NCBI GenBank assembly: GCA_002722245.1
Contig: PBLA01000023.1
Span: forward strand, 1 to 64,000
Origin: Flavobacteriales bacterium
GTDB lineage: Bacteria; Bacteroidota; Bacteroidia; Flavobacteriales_C; GCA-002722245
Direction of reading: 5' to 3'
DNA: 64,000 nucleotides
The notes under the pieces are model-generated. The model saw nothing but the letters and a program-made list of their open reading frames with translations. It was not told the origin of the DNA and did no database searches. Made by a program: the position numbers and the translations under genes. This document shows positions 46,669-54,663 of this stretch, one piece after another (within the stretch, counting starts at the first letter, position 1; every line of letters begins with the position of its first letter).

Positions 46669-47381
46669 TGCGACTTGCTCTAGACGCTGGTAATTCCTTT
46701 ATTAAAGTAGGACTCTTTAATAAAGAGACTCTGATAAAACACACCCAATTAAAACATGGAGAAAGCCTTTTACGTTTTTTAACTTTAGAGGAAATAGGTC
46801 GTATTGCAACCATTATTAGCTGTAGTGTTATTAAACACCTAAACATTAAAGATTTACCAGCAGTTAAAACAATCCATATTAACCATCACTCTGTTTTCCC
46901 TTTTAAACTTCAATACAAAACACCAGAAACACTAGGTATTGACAGAGTGGTTGCCTGTTGTAGCTTATGGAATAACCGCACTGACCTCCTTGTAATTGAT
47001 GCCGGTAGCTGCATCACCTATGATCTCGTTACTGGTGAGAGCGGATATATTGGAGGGGCAATTTCTCCGGGCTTAAAAATGAGGTTTAAGGCCATGAACA
47101 ATTTTACCGATAAACTTCCGTTTGTAAGCCAAATTGATGAACATCCAGCTCTAATTGGTATGACGACTAAAGACTGTCTTAAATCAGGCGTAATCCATGG
47201 AATTGTGAATGAAATTGAAGGCTTCATTTGTAGTTTCAAAGATAAATACCCAAACATTAATGTTTTTTTAACAGGTGGAGACGCTATTTTTTTGTGCACA
47301 GCGTTAAAAAGTGGCATCTTTGCAGATCAGAATTTAGTTTTAAAGGGATTGAATTCATTAATTCGGTTGAATGAAGAGTAA
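46668..47381 (+). CDS. coaX: Type III pantothenate kinase
   Basis: The 237-residue enzyme phosphorylates pantothenate, the first step of CoA synthesis. Features of the acetate kinase-like fold are LALDAGNSFIKVGLF (Asp6), TLGIDRVVACC and DAGSCITYDLV, and GGAISPGLKMR. It overlaps manC by 1 nt and the outer-membrane gene by 11 nt. The same gene heads envelope operons in many Flavobacteriia. Confidence 0.92.
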   Translation: MRLALDAGNSFIKVGLFNKETLIKHTQLKHGESLLRFLTLEEIGRIATIISCSVIKHLNIKDLPAVKTIHINHHSVFPFKLQYKTPETLGIDRVVACCSLWNNRTDLLVIDAGSCITYDLVTGESGYIGGAISPGLKMRFKAMNNFTDKLPFVSQIDEHPALIGMTTKDCLKSGVIHGIVNEIEGFICSFKDKYPNINVFLTGGDAIFLCTALKSGIFADQNLVLKGLNSLIRLNEE

Positions 47382-48678
47382 ATTTTCCATTATTATATTT
47401 TATTTACTAAGCACACTCTCATATGCTCAGGGGAACTCACCATTTTCCTTTTATGGGCCTGGAGAATTCCTTGGAAGTACTTTTCAATCAAATTTCACCA
47501 AATCAGGTATTGGTGTAAGTAGTGCCACACCCAATATGCTCAATCCAATTAATCCTGCAACGTACTCTAATTTAACGCTTACTACTGGTGAAACAGGAAT
47601 TTATAGCTCCACCAATTTTTTATCTGCAAATAACACTCAGGCTATATTTTCAGACGCAAATCTTAGCGGATTTGGACTAGGATTCCCGCTGGGAAATTCA
47701 TTTGGGGCTGCTTTTGGACTTACTGCCCATACGCGTAAAAATTATAACTTTAATTATACTAAAACTCTGAGTGACGGAAATGATGTAGAAGAAATTTATA
47801 TAGGGGAAGGAGGCCTATCTAAGCTCTTTTTAGGTGTTGGTACATCAATTAATAATTTTTCATTTGGAGCCAATGGCCATTATATTTTTGGTCGATTAAA
47901 CAACATTTCAAAGGAAAAGTATGCGTCGAATGATTTTCAAAGTATTCGATTCCAGCATTACACCAATGTATCAGGTTTCAGCTTTAATGCAGGAATGCAA
48001 TATAAACTGATGTTTACAACTCAAAACTATTTTGTTTTAGGATCAAATTATGATTTGGGAGGGTCACACAACACATCAAATTACACCGTTGGCAACTATT
48101 TCTCCATTGGGCAAGCCACAAATACAAATAATCAAATTGTAGATGCTGAATTCCACGAGACAACTCCTGTTGTTGATACCCGAGAAAATCCAATCAAAAA
48201 TCAAATGACGCTTCCTTCTGCACTTCAATTTGGTTTCTCTACAGGGAAATTAGATCATTGGGAAGCATCAATAGAATTTAAAAAAAGAATGCTTAATGAA
48301 TTTTTACTTAATGGTGTTTCTTCCAACTTTAACGAAGCAAATACAATTATGCTTGGTGGAAGTATTATCCCAAATAAAAAAGCCTTAGGGAGGTCAAATT
48401 ATTGGAAAACAACGACCTATAATTTTGGCTTACAATTAGGTAATTCTGGCATTGAGATGGAAAACGAAGAACTGAATGAATTTGGCATTAATTTTGGTTT
48501 TGGATTTCCTTTAAAAAAGTTTAAATATCAAACAGAAACATTTGGCTCCTCAATTTTCCTCAGTTTTGGATACCTCAACAGGTTTAATGAAAATTTAGGA
48601 GTTTCTGAAAACTACCTTAATATTAACGCAAGCGTTGTTTTAAACGACAAATGGTTTATAAAACGCAAATTTAAATAA
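47371..48678 (+). CDS. Outer-membrane beta-barrel protein (OmpP1/FadL-like)
   Basis: The 435-residue precursor has a signal peptide (MKSKFSIIIFYLLSTLSYAQ). The mature N-terminus has NSPFSFYGPGEF and a NMLNPINPATYS segment resembling the NPA-containing start of FadL-type channels. The remainder alternates Gly/aromatic strands and ends ... NDKWFIKRKFK. It is the second member of the coaX-OMP-TPR-lptC cluster; a role in outer-membrane biogenesis or lipid transport is possible but not shown. Confidence 0.75.
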   Translation: MKSKFSIIIFYLLSTLSYAQGNSPFSFYGPGEFLGSTFQSNFTKSGIGVSSATPNMLNPINPATYSNLTLTTGETGIYSSTNFLSANNTQAIFSDANLSGFGLGFPLGNSFGAAFGLTAHTRKNYNFNYTKTLSDGNDVEEIYIGEGGLSKLFLGVGTSINNFSFGANGHYIFGRLNNISKEKYASNDFQSIRFQHYTNVSGFSFNAGMQYKLMFTTQNYFVLGSNYDLGGSHNTSNYTVGNYFSIGQATNTNNQIVDAEFHETTPVVDTRENPIKNQMTLPSALQFGFSTGKLDHWEASIEFKKRMLNEFLLNGVSSNFNEANTIMLGGSIIPNKKALGRSNYWKTTTYNFGLQLGNSGIEMENEELNEFGINFGFGFPLKKFKYQTETFGSSIFLSFGYLNRFNENLGVSENYLNINASVVLNDKWFIKRKFK

Positions 48679-48680
48679 AA

Positions 48681-50015
48681 ATGAAAACGATATTCTATTC
48701 CTTATTTTCGATTACTCTTTTATTCACAGGTTCCATTTATGCTCAAGATCAAAAAACTGAAAATTATGGAGAAAATCCCGATGAATGTAAAAAGAACCTT
48801 TCCATTATGCTCACATATTATAAGCAGAAGGCTTATGAAGATGCTGCCAGATCATTTAGGAAATGTTTATCCGGATGTCCTGAGTCATCAAAAAATGTAT
48901 ATATAGTGGGCGAAAAAATCATGAAACACTACATAAAAAAAAATAAAAAAAACAAAGAACTTCGTGCACTCTACGTGGATTCTCTCATTATGCTTTATGA
49001 TATGAGACGTGAACGATTCGCTGCAGATGAAAAATCTCGCATGAAGATTTTAGAGAATAAAGGAAAGACACTTGCTCAGTACAAAATAAATGACTCCTAT
49101 CAGGAGGCCTATTCATTGTTAGATTCCGCCGTTCGTTATAATGGAGCAAAAACAAAAGCATCAACCGCCACCCGATACATGTACGCTACAAAAATCATGA
49201 ATAAAAAGGGAAAATTAAATTGCTCTGATGTTGTAAAAAATTATCTTAAGGTATCAGACATTATTAATGCGAATATTGATGATCCTAAAAAAGCGAGTGC
49301 ATATACTTCGTTAAAATCGAAATCAATTGATTACGCTGATGCATGCCTTGAGTGTGATTTATTGGACTCCATATATTCTGCCGATTACGAGAAACAACAA
49401 AATGATACAAATTGGCTCGATGGAGGAATTGAATTGTTATCCGATAAAAAATGTTCATCGAGTGAAGTTCTCGTTAAAATGATGGAGAAAAGATTTGAAT
49501 CAGCTCCAGCTGCGAAAACGGCTATTGTCCTAGCGAGTTATTACGAAGGAAAAACTGAGAATCAAAAAGCAAGCGAGTATTACAACACAGCTATATCGCT
49601 TCAAAACGATTCTGTTAAATTAGAAAAATACCTTCTTAAGAAAGGGAGGTTTCAAAACAGAATTGGAGATTATGTTGGCGCGCGTTCAACTGCAAATAAA
49701 GTGTTGGCCATGAATCCATCTAATGCGAAGGCATTAATCATAGTGGGTGATGCAATAGGATATGGTGCAGGAAGTTGTAAAGATTTAAAATTCGGTGGGG
49801 CTGAAGTATTTTGGGTAGCGGTGAACTATTATTCAAGAGCCGCAAATGTAGCTACCGACCCAGAGGTTAAAGCGAAGGCACAAAGAAAAATAGCCAAAAA
49901 CTCTGCGTATTTTCCTGCTAAAAATGCCATTTTTCTAAAGTCATTAAATATCGGAGATTCCTACGAAGTTGGCTGTTGGGTCAATGCTTCTACAACGATA
50001 AGAGAAAAAAAATAA
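48681..50015 (+). CDS. Periplasmic TPR-repeat protein
   Basis: The 444-residue protein has a signal peptide (MKTIFYSLFSITLLFTGSIYA). TPR-like helix pairs are seen at residues ~30-70 (YKQKAYEDAARSFRKCL), ~290-330 (ASYYEGKTENQKASEYYNTA) and ~330-365 (KGRFQNRIGDYVGARSTANKVLAMNPSNAKAL). Eight or so cysteines occur, several in pairs (CLEC, KKCSS), which could form disulphides. It begins 2 nt after the barrel gene and ends exactly at the lptC start, so it may act with these envelope proteins. Confidence 0.75.
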   Translation: MKTIFYSLFSITLLFTGSIYAQDQKTENYGENPDECKKNLSIMLTYYKQKAYEDAARSFRKCLSGCPESSKNVYIVGEKIMKHYIKKNKKNKELRALYVDSLIMLYDMRRERFAADEKSRMKILENKGKTLAQYKINDSYQEAYSLLDSAVRYNGAKTKASTATRYMYATKIMNKKGKLNCSDVVKNYLKVSDIINANIDDPKKASAYTSLKSKSIDYADACLECDLLDSIYSADYEKQQNDTNWLDGGIELLSDKKCSSSEVLVKMMEKRFESAPAAKTAIVLASYYEGKTENQKASEYYNTAISLQNDSVKLEKYLLKKGRFQNRIGDYVGARSTANKVLAMNPSNAKALIIVGDAIGYGAGSCKDLKFGGAEVFWVAVNYYSRAANVATDPEVKAKAQRKIAKNSAYFPAKNAIFLKSLNIGDSYEVGCWVNASTTIREKK

Positions 50016-50606
50016 TTGATCTCATATTTAGTTAATACTATTTTAAAAAGCATCGGTGTAGGATCACTGATGCTTTTTGTGTTCTCTTGTGACAGTGATT
50101 TAGAGGGAATGAATCAAGACATTACTATAGAGGGTGAAATTCCTGATGCTCATTATACAAACTTTAATATCACCTATTCCGACTCAGGAAAATTACGGGT
50201 GAAAATTACGGGTACAACATTGGATCAATATTTTAAAACAAAGGAACATGCAGGAAAAGATATTATGAAAGATTCTGTTCATGTTCGATTTTACAATAAC
50301 ATAAGACAAATCACAAGTGAACTCACTACAGATTATGCTATAAGACATCACGACACTGAAATGATGTATGCAAAGGGGAATGTGTCAGTAGTGAACCAAA
50401 AGGGAGAGAGACTAAATTCAGAGCGACTTACTTGGAATTCTAAAACAAAAAAAATAATTTGTGATACAACAGTAGAGATAACTAAACCTGGAGGATTAAA
50501 AATCATTGGATCGAGTCTTGAATCAGATGAGAAATTTGAGAATTATACCATTAAAGAAATCAAAGACAGCAAAATAACATTTGATCGTGAAGAAGCGCCT
50601 AAATAA
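50016..50606 (+). CDS. lptC: LPS export protein LptC-like lipoprotein
   Basis: The 196-residue protein matches the LptC/LptA-type beta-jellyroll that passes LPS from the LptBFG pump across the periplasm (MMYAKGNVSVVNQKGERL and SERLTWNSKTKKI are typical). The N-terminus (MLFVFSCDSD) has a lipobox, Cys25, so it appears lipid-anchored. The only start codon that keeps a full signal peptide is TTG 50016, immediately after the TPR stop (TAATTG); the next ATG (Met19) would leave too short a signal. Confidence 0.82.
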   Translation: MISYLVNTILKSIGVGSLMLFVFSCDSDLEGMNQDITIEGEIPDAHYTNFNITYSDSGKLRVKITGTTLDQYFKTKEHAGKDIMKDSVHVRFYNNIRQITSELTTDYAIRHHDTEMMYAKGNVSVVNQKGERLNSERLTWNSKTKKIICDTTVEITKPGGLKIIGSSLESDEKFENYTIKEIKDSKITFDREEAPK

Positions 50607-50781
50607 AATTTTCGAAATAACATGGCTAGTGATTTGTGTAATGTCAATAATTGCCGGAGTCTACTATTTCATTACTTATGGATTTAGTTACACGAAACCT
50701 CTTTTAATCATTATTCCTATTTCTGGCTTTTTCTACTATTCAAGAAGGCAAAGGGGTAAACAAATGGAGGACCAAGAATGA
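50587..50781 (+). CDS. Small two-helix membrane protein
   Basis: A 64-residue frame starts at GTG 50587 (MKKRLNKIFEITWL), inside the lptC 3' end, and stops four bases into the CNNM gene (ATGA). TTG 50581 is an alternative start. It has two hydrophobic segments (~residues 11-30 and 36-51) and a charged tail (RRQRGKQMEDQE). The overlaps on both sides argue for a real, coupled gene. No family is recognised. Confidence 0.65.
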   Translation: MKKRLNKIFEITWLVICVMSIIAGVYYFITYGFSYTKPLLIIIPISGFFYYSRRQRGKQMEDQE

Positions 50782-52040
50782 TGTGGATAATATTAATATT
50801 GACTATTCTACTCTCCGCTATTTTTTCAGGACTTGAAATCGCTTATATTTCTGCAGATAAAATGCAAATGGAAATTATTAATAAGCGTGGTGGAATGCTC
50901 GCAAAAGTCCTTTCTGCATTTACCGCTTCCCCTTCGCGATTTATTGCCACTCTTCTCATTGGGAATAATTTAGCCCTTGTCACCTTTGGAATCTACATGG
51001 AGGAAATGTTGGAACCTCAAATCAACTTATTTACGGATCATCCTGTGGTTGTATTAGTGGTTCAAACATTTATTTCAACAATTATTATTCTTTTGTTTGC
51101 AGAGTATTTACCAAAAACACTTTTTCGCTTAAAACCCAATTACACACTGAAATTTTTCGCTTACCCTATGTATGCGTTGTTCTGGAGTTTAAAATGGGTA
51201 GTTAGTTTAACCATCGGTTTTTCAAAATATATCTTAAAAACATTTTTAAAAACAGAAATCCTTGAGGACCGTCCCATCATAGGCCGAACTGAATTACAGC
51301 AATACCTTAATGATCGTGTTGAAAACACTAAAAACGAAGAAGCTATTGATGCGGAGGTACAATACTATAAAAACGTCTTGGATTTTCAATCTGTTAAAGT
51401 TCGAGACTGCATGGTTCCTCGTACTGAAATCATTGCATTGGATGTTCAAACATCCATTGAAAAACTAAACACTGTTTTTATTGAAACTGGACACTCAAAA
51501 ATCCTCATTTACAAAAACACTATAGATGAAGTCATTGGTTTCGTTCACTCTAAAGAAGTATTTAAATACCCCAAAAACATAAATTCTATTCTATTACCAG
51601 TAGGTTTTGTTCCAGAATCAATGACCGCTCAACGCGCGCTCAATAACTTCATTCAATTAAGAAAAAGTGTCCTTGTTGTAGTGAATGAATACGGTGGGAC
51701 TGCAGGCATGTTGACTATGGAGGATATTCTTGAAGAAATCCTTGGGGAAATAGAAGATGAACATGATTATTTTGATTTGGAAGAAGAACAATTGAGTCAT
51801 CACGAGTTTTTATTTTCTGGAAGACTTGAAGTTGATTACTTAAACGAACGTTATGATTTAAAAATCCCTACAAACGAGAGTTATGAAACCTTAGCAGGGT
51901 ATATTTACAATAAAACAGAATCTATTCCCCAATCAGGAGAAACAATTATATTAGACCAATTTTCGATACGCATTGAAAAAGTGGGTGAAACAAGAATTGA
52001 GTTGGTGAAAGTAATGGTTCAAAATAGTAATTTATCTTAG
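50778..52040 (+). CDS. CNNM/CorC-family protein (DUF21, CBS pair, CorC/HlyC domain)
   Basis: The 420-residue protein has an N-terminal DUF21 transmembrane domain (four helices within residues ~1-150, with SGLEIAYISADK), two CBS domains (~residues 195-320: VRDCMVPRTEIIALD and VVVNEYGGTAGMLTMEDILEEILGEIEDE), and a C-terminal CorC_HlyC domain (~residues 340-415). Family members are linked to Mg2+/Co2+ efflux. The flavobacterial gliding protein GldE is a relative, but position in the lptC cluster suggests the general 'hemolysin family' form. Confidence 0.88.
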   Translation: MMWIILILTILLSAIFSGLEIAYISADKMQMEIINKRGGMLAKVLSAFTASPSRFIATLLIGNNLALVTFGIYMEEMLEPQINLFTDHPVVVLVVQTFISTIIILLFAEYLPKTLFRLKPNYTLKFFAYPMYALFWSLKWVVSLTIGFSKYILKTFLKTEILEDRPIIGRTELQQYLNDRVENTKNEEAIDAEVQYYKNVLDFQSVKVRDCMVPRTEIIALDVQTSIEKLNTVFIETGHSKILIYKNTIDEVIGFVHSKEVFKYPKNINSILLPVGFVPESMTAQRALNNFIQLRKSVLVVVNEYGGTAGMLTMEDILEEILGEIEDEHDYFDLEEEQLSHHEFLFSGRLEVDYLNERYDLKIPTNESYETLAGYIYNKTESIPQSGETIILDQFSIRIEKVGETRIELVKVMVQNSNLS

Positions 52041-52117
52041 CTATACCCCTTCTTAAGACCGAATTAATAGAGTTAAATTATCGGTCTTCTATTTTTCATT
52101 AATCAATGAATCTGTAG

Positions 52118-52125
52118 TATATTTG
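52118..52125 (+). promoter_or_regulatory. Candidate internal -7 element for ppiD
   Basis: TATATTTG, an exact TAnnTTTG match, lies 22 nt before the ppiD ATG in the 107-nt spacer after the CNNM gene, suggesting that ppiD can be transcribed separately. Confidence 0.45.
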
Positions 52126-52147
52126 TTTTCCGCAAAAATTGACAAAA

Positions 52148-54379
52148 ATGGCAATAATTCAAAAAATAAGACAGAATTCAACAATAACCCTTATTGTAAT
52201 TGGTGGTGCAATTCTCGCCTTTGTTTTAACTACCGCTATTGAGAATACTGGAAGAGGAGGATATGATAACGAAAGCATGGTTGGTGCATTTGATGGCGTT
52301 GAAATCTCAGATCAAGAATTTAACTCTGAAAGGGAGAAACTTGTTTTCCTTAGAAATGGTGGCGAAAAATTTAATTCTGTTCAAGAAAGGGAAAAAGGTC
52401 AATTTACCAATCAAGCCTGGAACAGTTTGTTGCGCGATAAGTTTTTCGATAATGAGTGCGAAGAATTAGGTATAAGAATAACACGTGACGAAAAAGAAGA
52501 TATGCTTATTGGTGAACAGCCTTATTGGTTTTTTAGGGAATATCTCTTCGGGGGAGAAAATCGTTACAAAGAAAATAAGCAATCAATTAAAGAAAATCCT
52601 TTTAATATTTCTGAATACGGCTTCATGGCAGTAAGAGATCGTCAAGGAAATCAAGTAAAAACAGTTAAGTTAGAAGAAAATTCGAATTGGGTTCAGGATT
52701 TTGGATTTAAATTGAAAACTCAAAAGAAATTAGAGAAACTTCTTACAGGTTGCTTTTATACAACAACTAGCTTGGCGAAAGAAGAATATGTGGCCACGAA
52801 CTCCAAGAAAGATATTCAAATTGCCTATGTTAACTATAGCTCTGTAGTAGATGAAAAGATGAATCCTACCCCTGCAGAAATAGAAGCAGCTTATGAAGAA
52901 ATTAAATTCAGGTTTACTGAAAAAGAAACAGCAAGAAAGGTATTGTTTGCAAAATTTGATCTTATGCCTTCGGATGAAGATAGAATTGCTGTTCAAAATA
53001 ACGTTTTGAGTTTGCGAACAGCACTCAATGAGGAAGAAGATGCTAAGCTCTTTGTGAAAAACGAAACCGAAGGATTAATAGATTTTAACTTTTACAAGAA
53101 AGGGGATTATCCTATAAAAATTGGAGGAATAGACACCCTGTGTTTTAAGTATAAAAAAGGGGATGTTATCGGTCCGTTCTCAGACCCTGGACAATCACAA
53201 TATGGAATTGTAAAAATCTTAGATGAAAAAAATCTATCTGATTCTGTAAAGATTAATATTTTTGTATTGAGTCAAAAGTATGTTATTGATCAGTTAAATA
53301 TTACAGATGTAAATAAACCAACTGAAGATGATAAAGCAAACTATCAAAAACTTTATAAAACAACAGAGGATAGTATCTTAACTGTAGCACAGTCAAAAGG
53401 ATTTAAAGCAATTTCTAAAGAACTATGGGCGGATACATCCGCGTACAAAGAAGGTGGAAATAAAGATTGGGTTGCTCTAAATGATTTAGGTCAAAACTTT
53501 TTAGATAGCGCATTAAATGCCAACAACGGAGACATTAAGTTTGTATACTTACCTGATGGCAGAGGTTCCTCCTATAAGGCATTGATTGAATATGTAAAGT
53601 TTGGAGAGAAATTCCCAAAAATGCAGATTGGATCTATTATTAAAAATGTTAATCCAGGGGATGCTACAATTGATGATTTCATGAGTAAAGCAAATCAAGT
53701 TGCATTCTCACTAAAAGATGGAAAACCTATAGATTATTTATCGGACAGTCTTAGCTATATCGTTGATTCGATGACTGTTAAAGGATCAACTTACACAATT
53801 AGTAACATTTCTGATTCAAGGAAAATTGTGAATTGGGCATTTGAATCCGAAATCAATCAACCTTCAAATGTATTTACTACGCCAAATTCTTTTGTAGTTG
53901 CTGTAGTAACAGGAGAATACGTTGGTGAATATAAAACGTTGGAAGATCGAACGGTAAAATTTTACAGTGAAAAACAAGCTAGAAACAAAAAACAGAAAGA
54001 TGAAATTTTGTCTAAATTACCCGAGGTTAATCAAGATAATTTCGATCAATTCTCATCGTTATATACAGGGGGACAAATTAAAACAGAATCAGCGGTAAGT
54101 CATAAAAGAGGTTCTACCTCATTTGGACGTGAAGCAAAAGTTACAGGTGTAATTGCTGGTTTAAAGAAAGGAGAAATATCAAATATTGTAGAAGGTGAGG
54201 ACGGCTTATATATTGTAAAAGTAACCGCTGAAGATTATGCTGAAATTACCGAGGACACTAATCTTGATGTTGAAAAAGAAAAATTAAAAAGTGATGAACT
54301 CAAAAATGGTAATTTATTGATTGATGAATTCATTACTGAAAAAGCTGATTTACTCGATAACAGAAAAATGTTAAGATAA
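52148..54379 (+). CDS. ppiD: PpiD/SurA-like periplasmic peptidyl-prolyl isomerase chaperone
   Basis: ATG 52148 (MAIIQKIRQNSTITLIVIGG) is preferred to TTG 52139. The 743-residue protein has an N-terminal signal-anchor helix (~residues 11-29), a SurA_N-like helical domain (~residues 45-200), a first beta/alpha region around residues 235-340, and a parvulin-like C-terminal segment (GGQIKTES ... LKKGEISNIVEGEDGLYIVKV). It should assist folding of exported and outer-membrane proteins at the periplasmic face. Whether the rotamase site is active cannot be judged. Confidence 0.87.
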   Translation: MAIIQKIRQNSTITLIVIGGAILAFVLTTAIENTGRGGYDNESMVGAFDGVEISDQEFNSEREKLVFLRNGGEKFNSVQEREKGQFTNQAWNSLLRDKFFDNECEELGIRITRDEKEDMLIGEQPYWFFREYLFGGENRYKENKQSIKENPFNISEYGFMAVRDRQGNQVKTVKLEENSNWVQDFGFKLKTQKKLEKLLTGCFYTTTSLAKEEYVATNSKKDIQIAYVNYSSVVDEKMNPTPAEIEAAYEEIKFRFTEKETARKVLFAKFDLMPSDEDRIAVQNNVLSLRTALNEEEDAKLFVKNETEGLIDFNFYKKGDYPIKIGGIDTLCFKYKKGDVIGPFSDPGQSQYGIVKILDEKNLSDSVKINIFVLSQKYVIDQLNITDVNKPTEDDKANYQKLYKTTEDSILTVAQSKGFKAISKELWADTSAYKEGGNKDWVALNDLGQNFLDSALNANNGDIKFVYLPDGRGSSYKALIEYVKFGEKFPKMQIGSIIKNVNPGDATIDDFMSKANQVAFSLKDGKPIDYLSDSLSYIVDSMTVKGSTYTISNISDSRKIVNWAFESEINQPSNVFTTPNSFVVAVVTGEYVGEYKTLEDRTVKFYSEKQARNKKQKDEILSKLPEVNQDNFDQFSSLYTGGQIKTESAVSHKRGSTSFGREAKVTGVIAGLKKGEISNIVEGEDGLYIVKVTAEDYAEITEDTNLDVEKEKLKSDELKNGNLLIDEFITEKADLLDNRKMLR

Positions 54380-54409
54380 TTTTTCATTCAATCGATACGA
54401 TTTTACAGG

Positions 54410-54439
54410 AGACTCATTGATAATAAATGAGTCTTTTTT
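54410..54439 (+). terminator. Terminator of the manC-ppiD operon
   Basis: A perfect 9-bp stem (54410-54418 with 54426-54434, agactcatt/aatgagtct, loop gataata) is followed by a T run ending at 54439. It lies 31 nt after the ppiD stop. Confidence 0.85.
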
Positions 54440-54516
54440 CTATCCGCTATTCTGTCCAATCGTTATTGCAACTGATTTAAATAGGTTTTATGGGATTAAG
54501 GATGTATATTTGCAGG

Positions 54517-54641
54517 CAGTAATACGGTTTAAAGTGTGAATTGGTACTCACTTACTTTATAATCTTTACCCTTATAAGATTGCCGTCCATTGCTAGGTTA
54601 AGTTCGGTAAGTGAGTCACTCTTGAAGTGACTCATTTTTTT
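54517..54641 (+). ncRNA. Candidate structured small RNA
   Basis: Between the ppiD terminator and the convergent secA end, a -7 element (TATATTTG, 54505-54512) is followed by ~125 nt without a reading frame and by a strong terminator: gagtcact 54613-54620 with agtgactc 54626-54633, then seven T from 54635. Long-range pairings are actcacttac (54546-54555) with gtaagtgagt (54607-54616), and agtaat-acgg (54518-54527) with ccgt-cc-attgct (54583-54594), plus a local hairpin aatctt/aagatt (54561-54566 with 54576-54581). The first two cross, a pseudoknot. The size fits a 6S-like or other flavobacterial sRNA; no known family is confidently matched. Confidence 0.6.
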
Positions 54642-54663
54642 ATTCCCCTTAGTACTCTAACAT

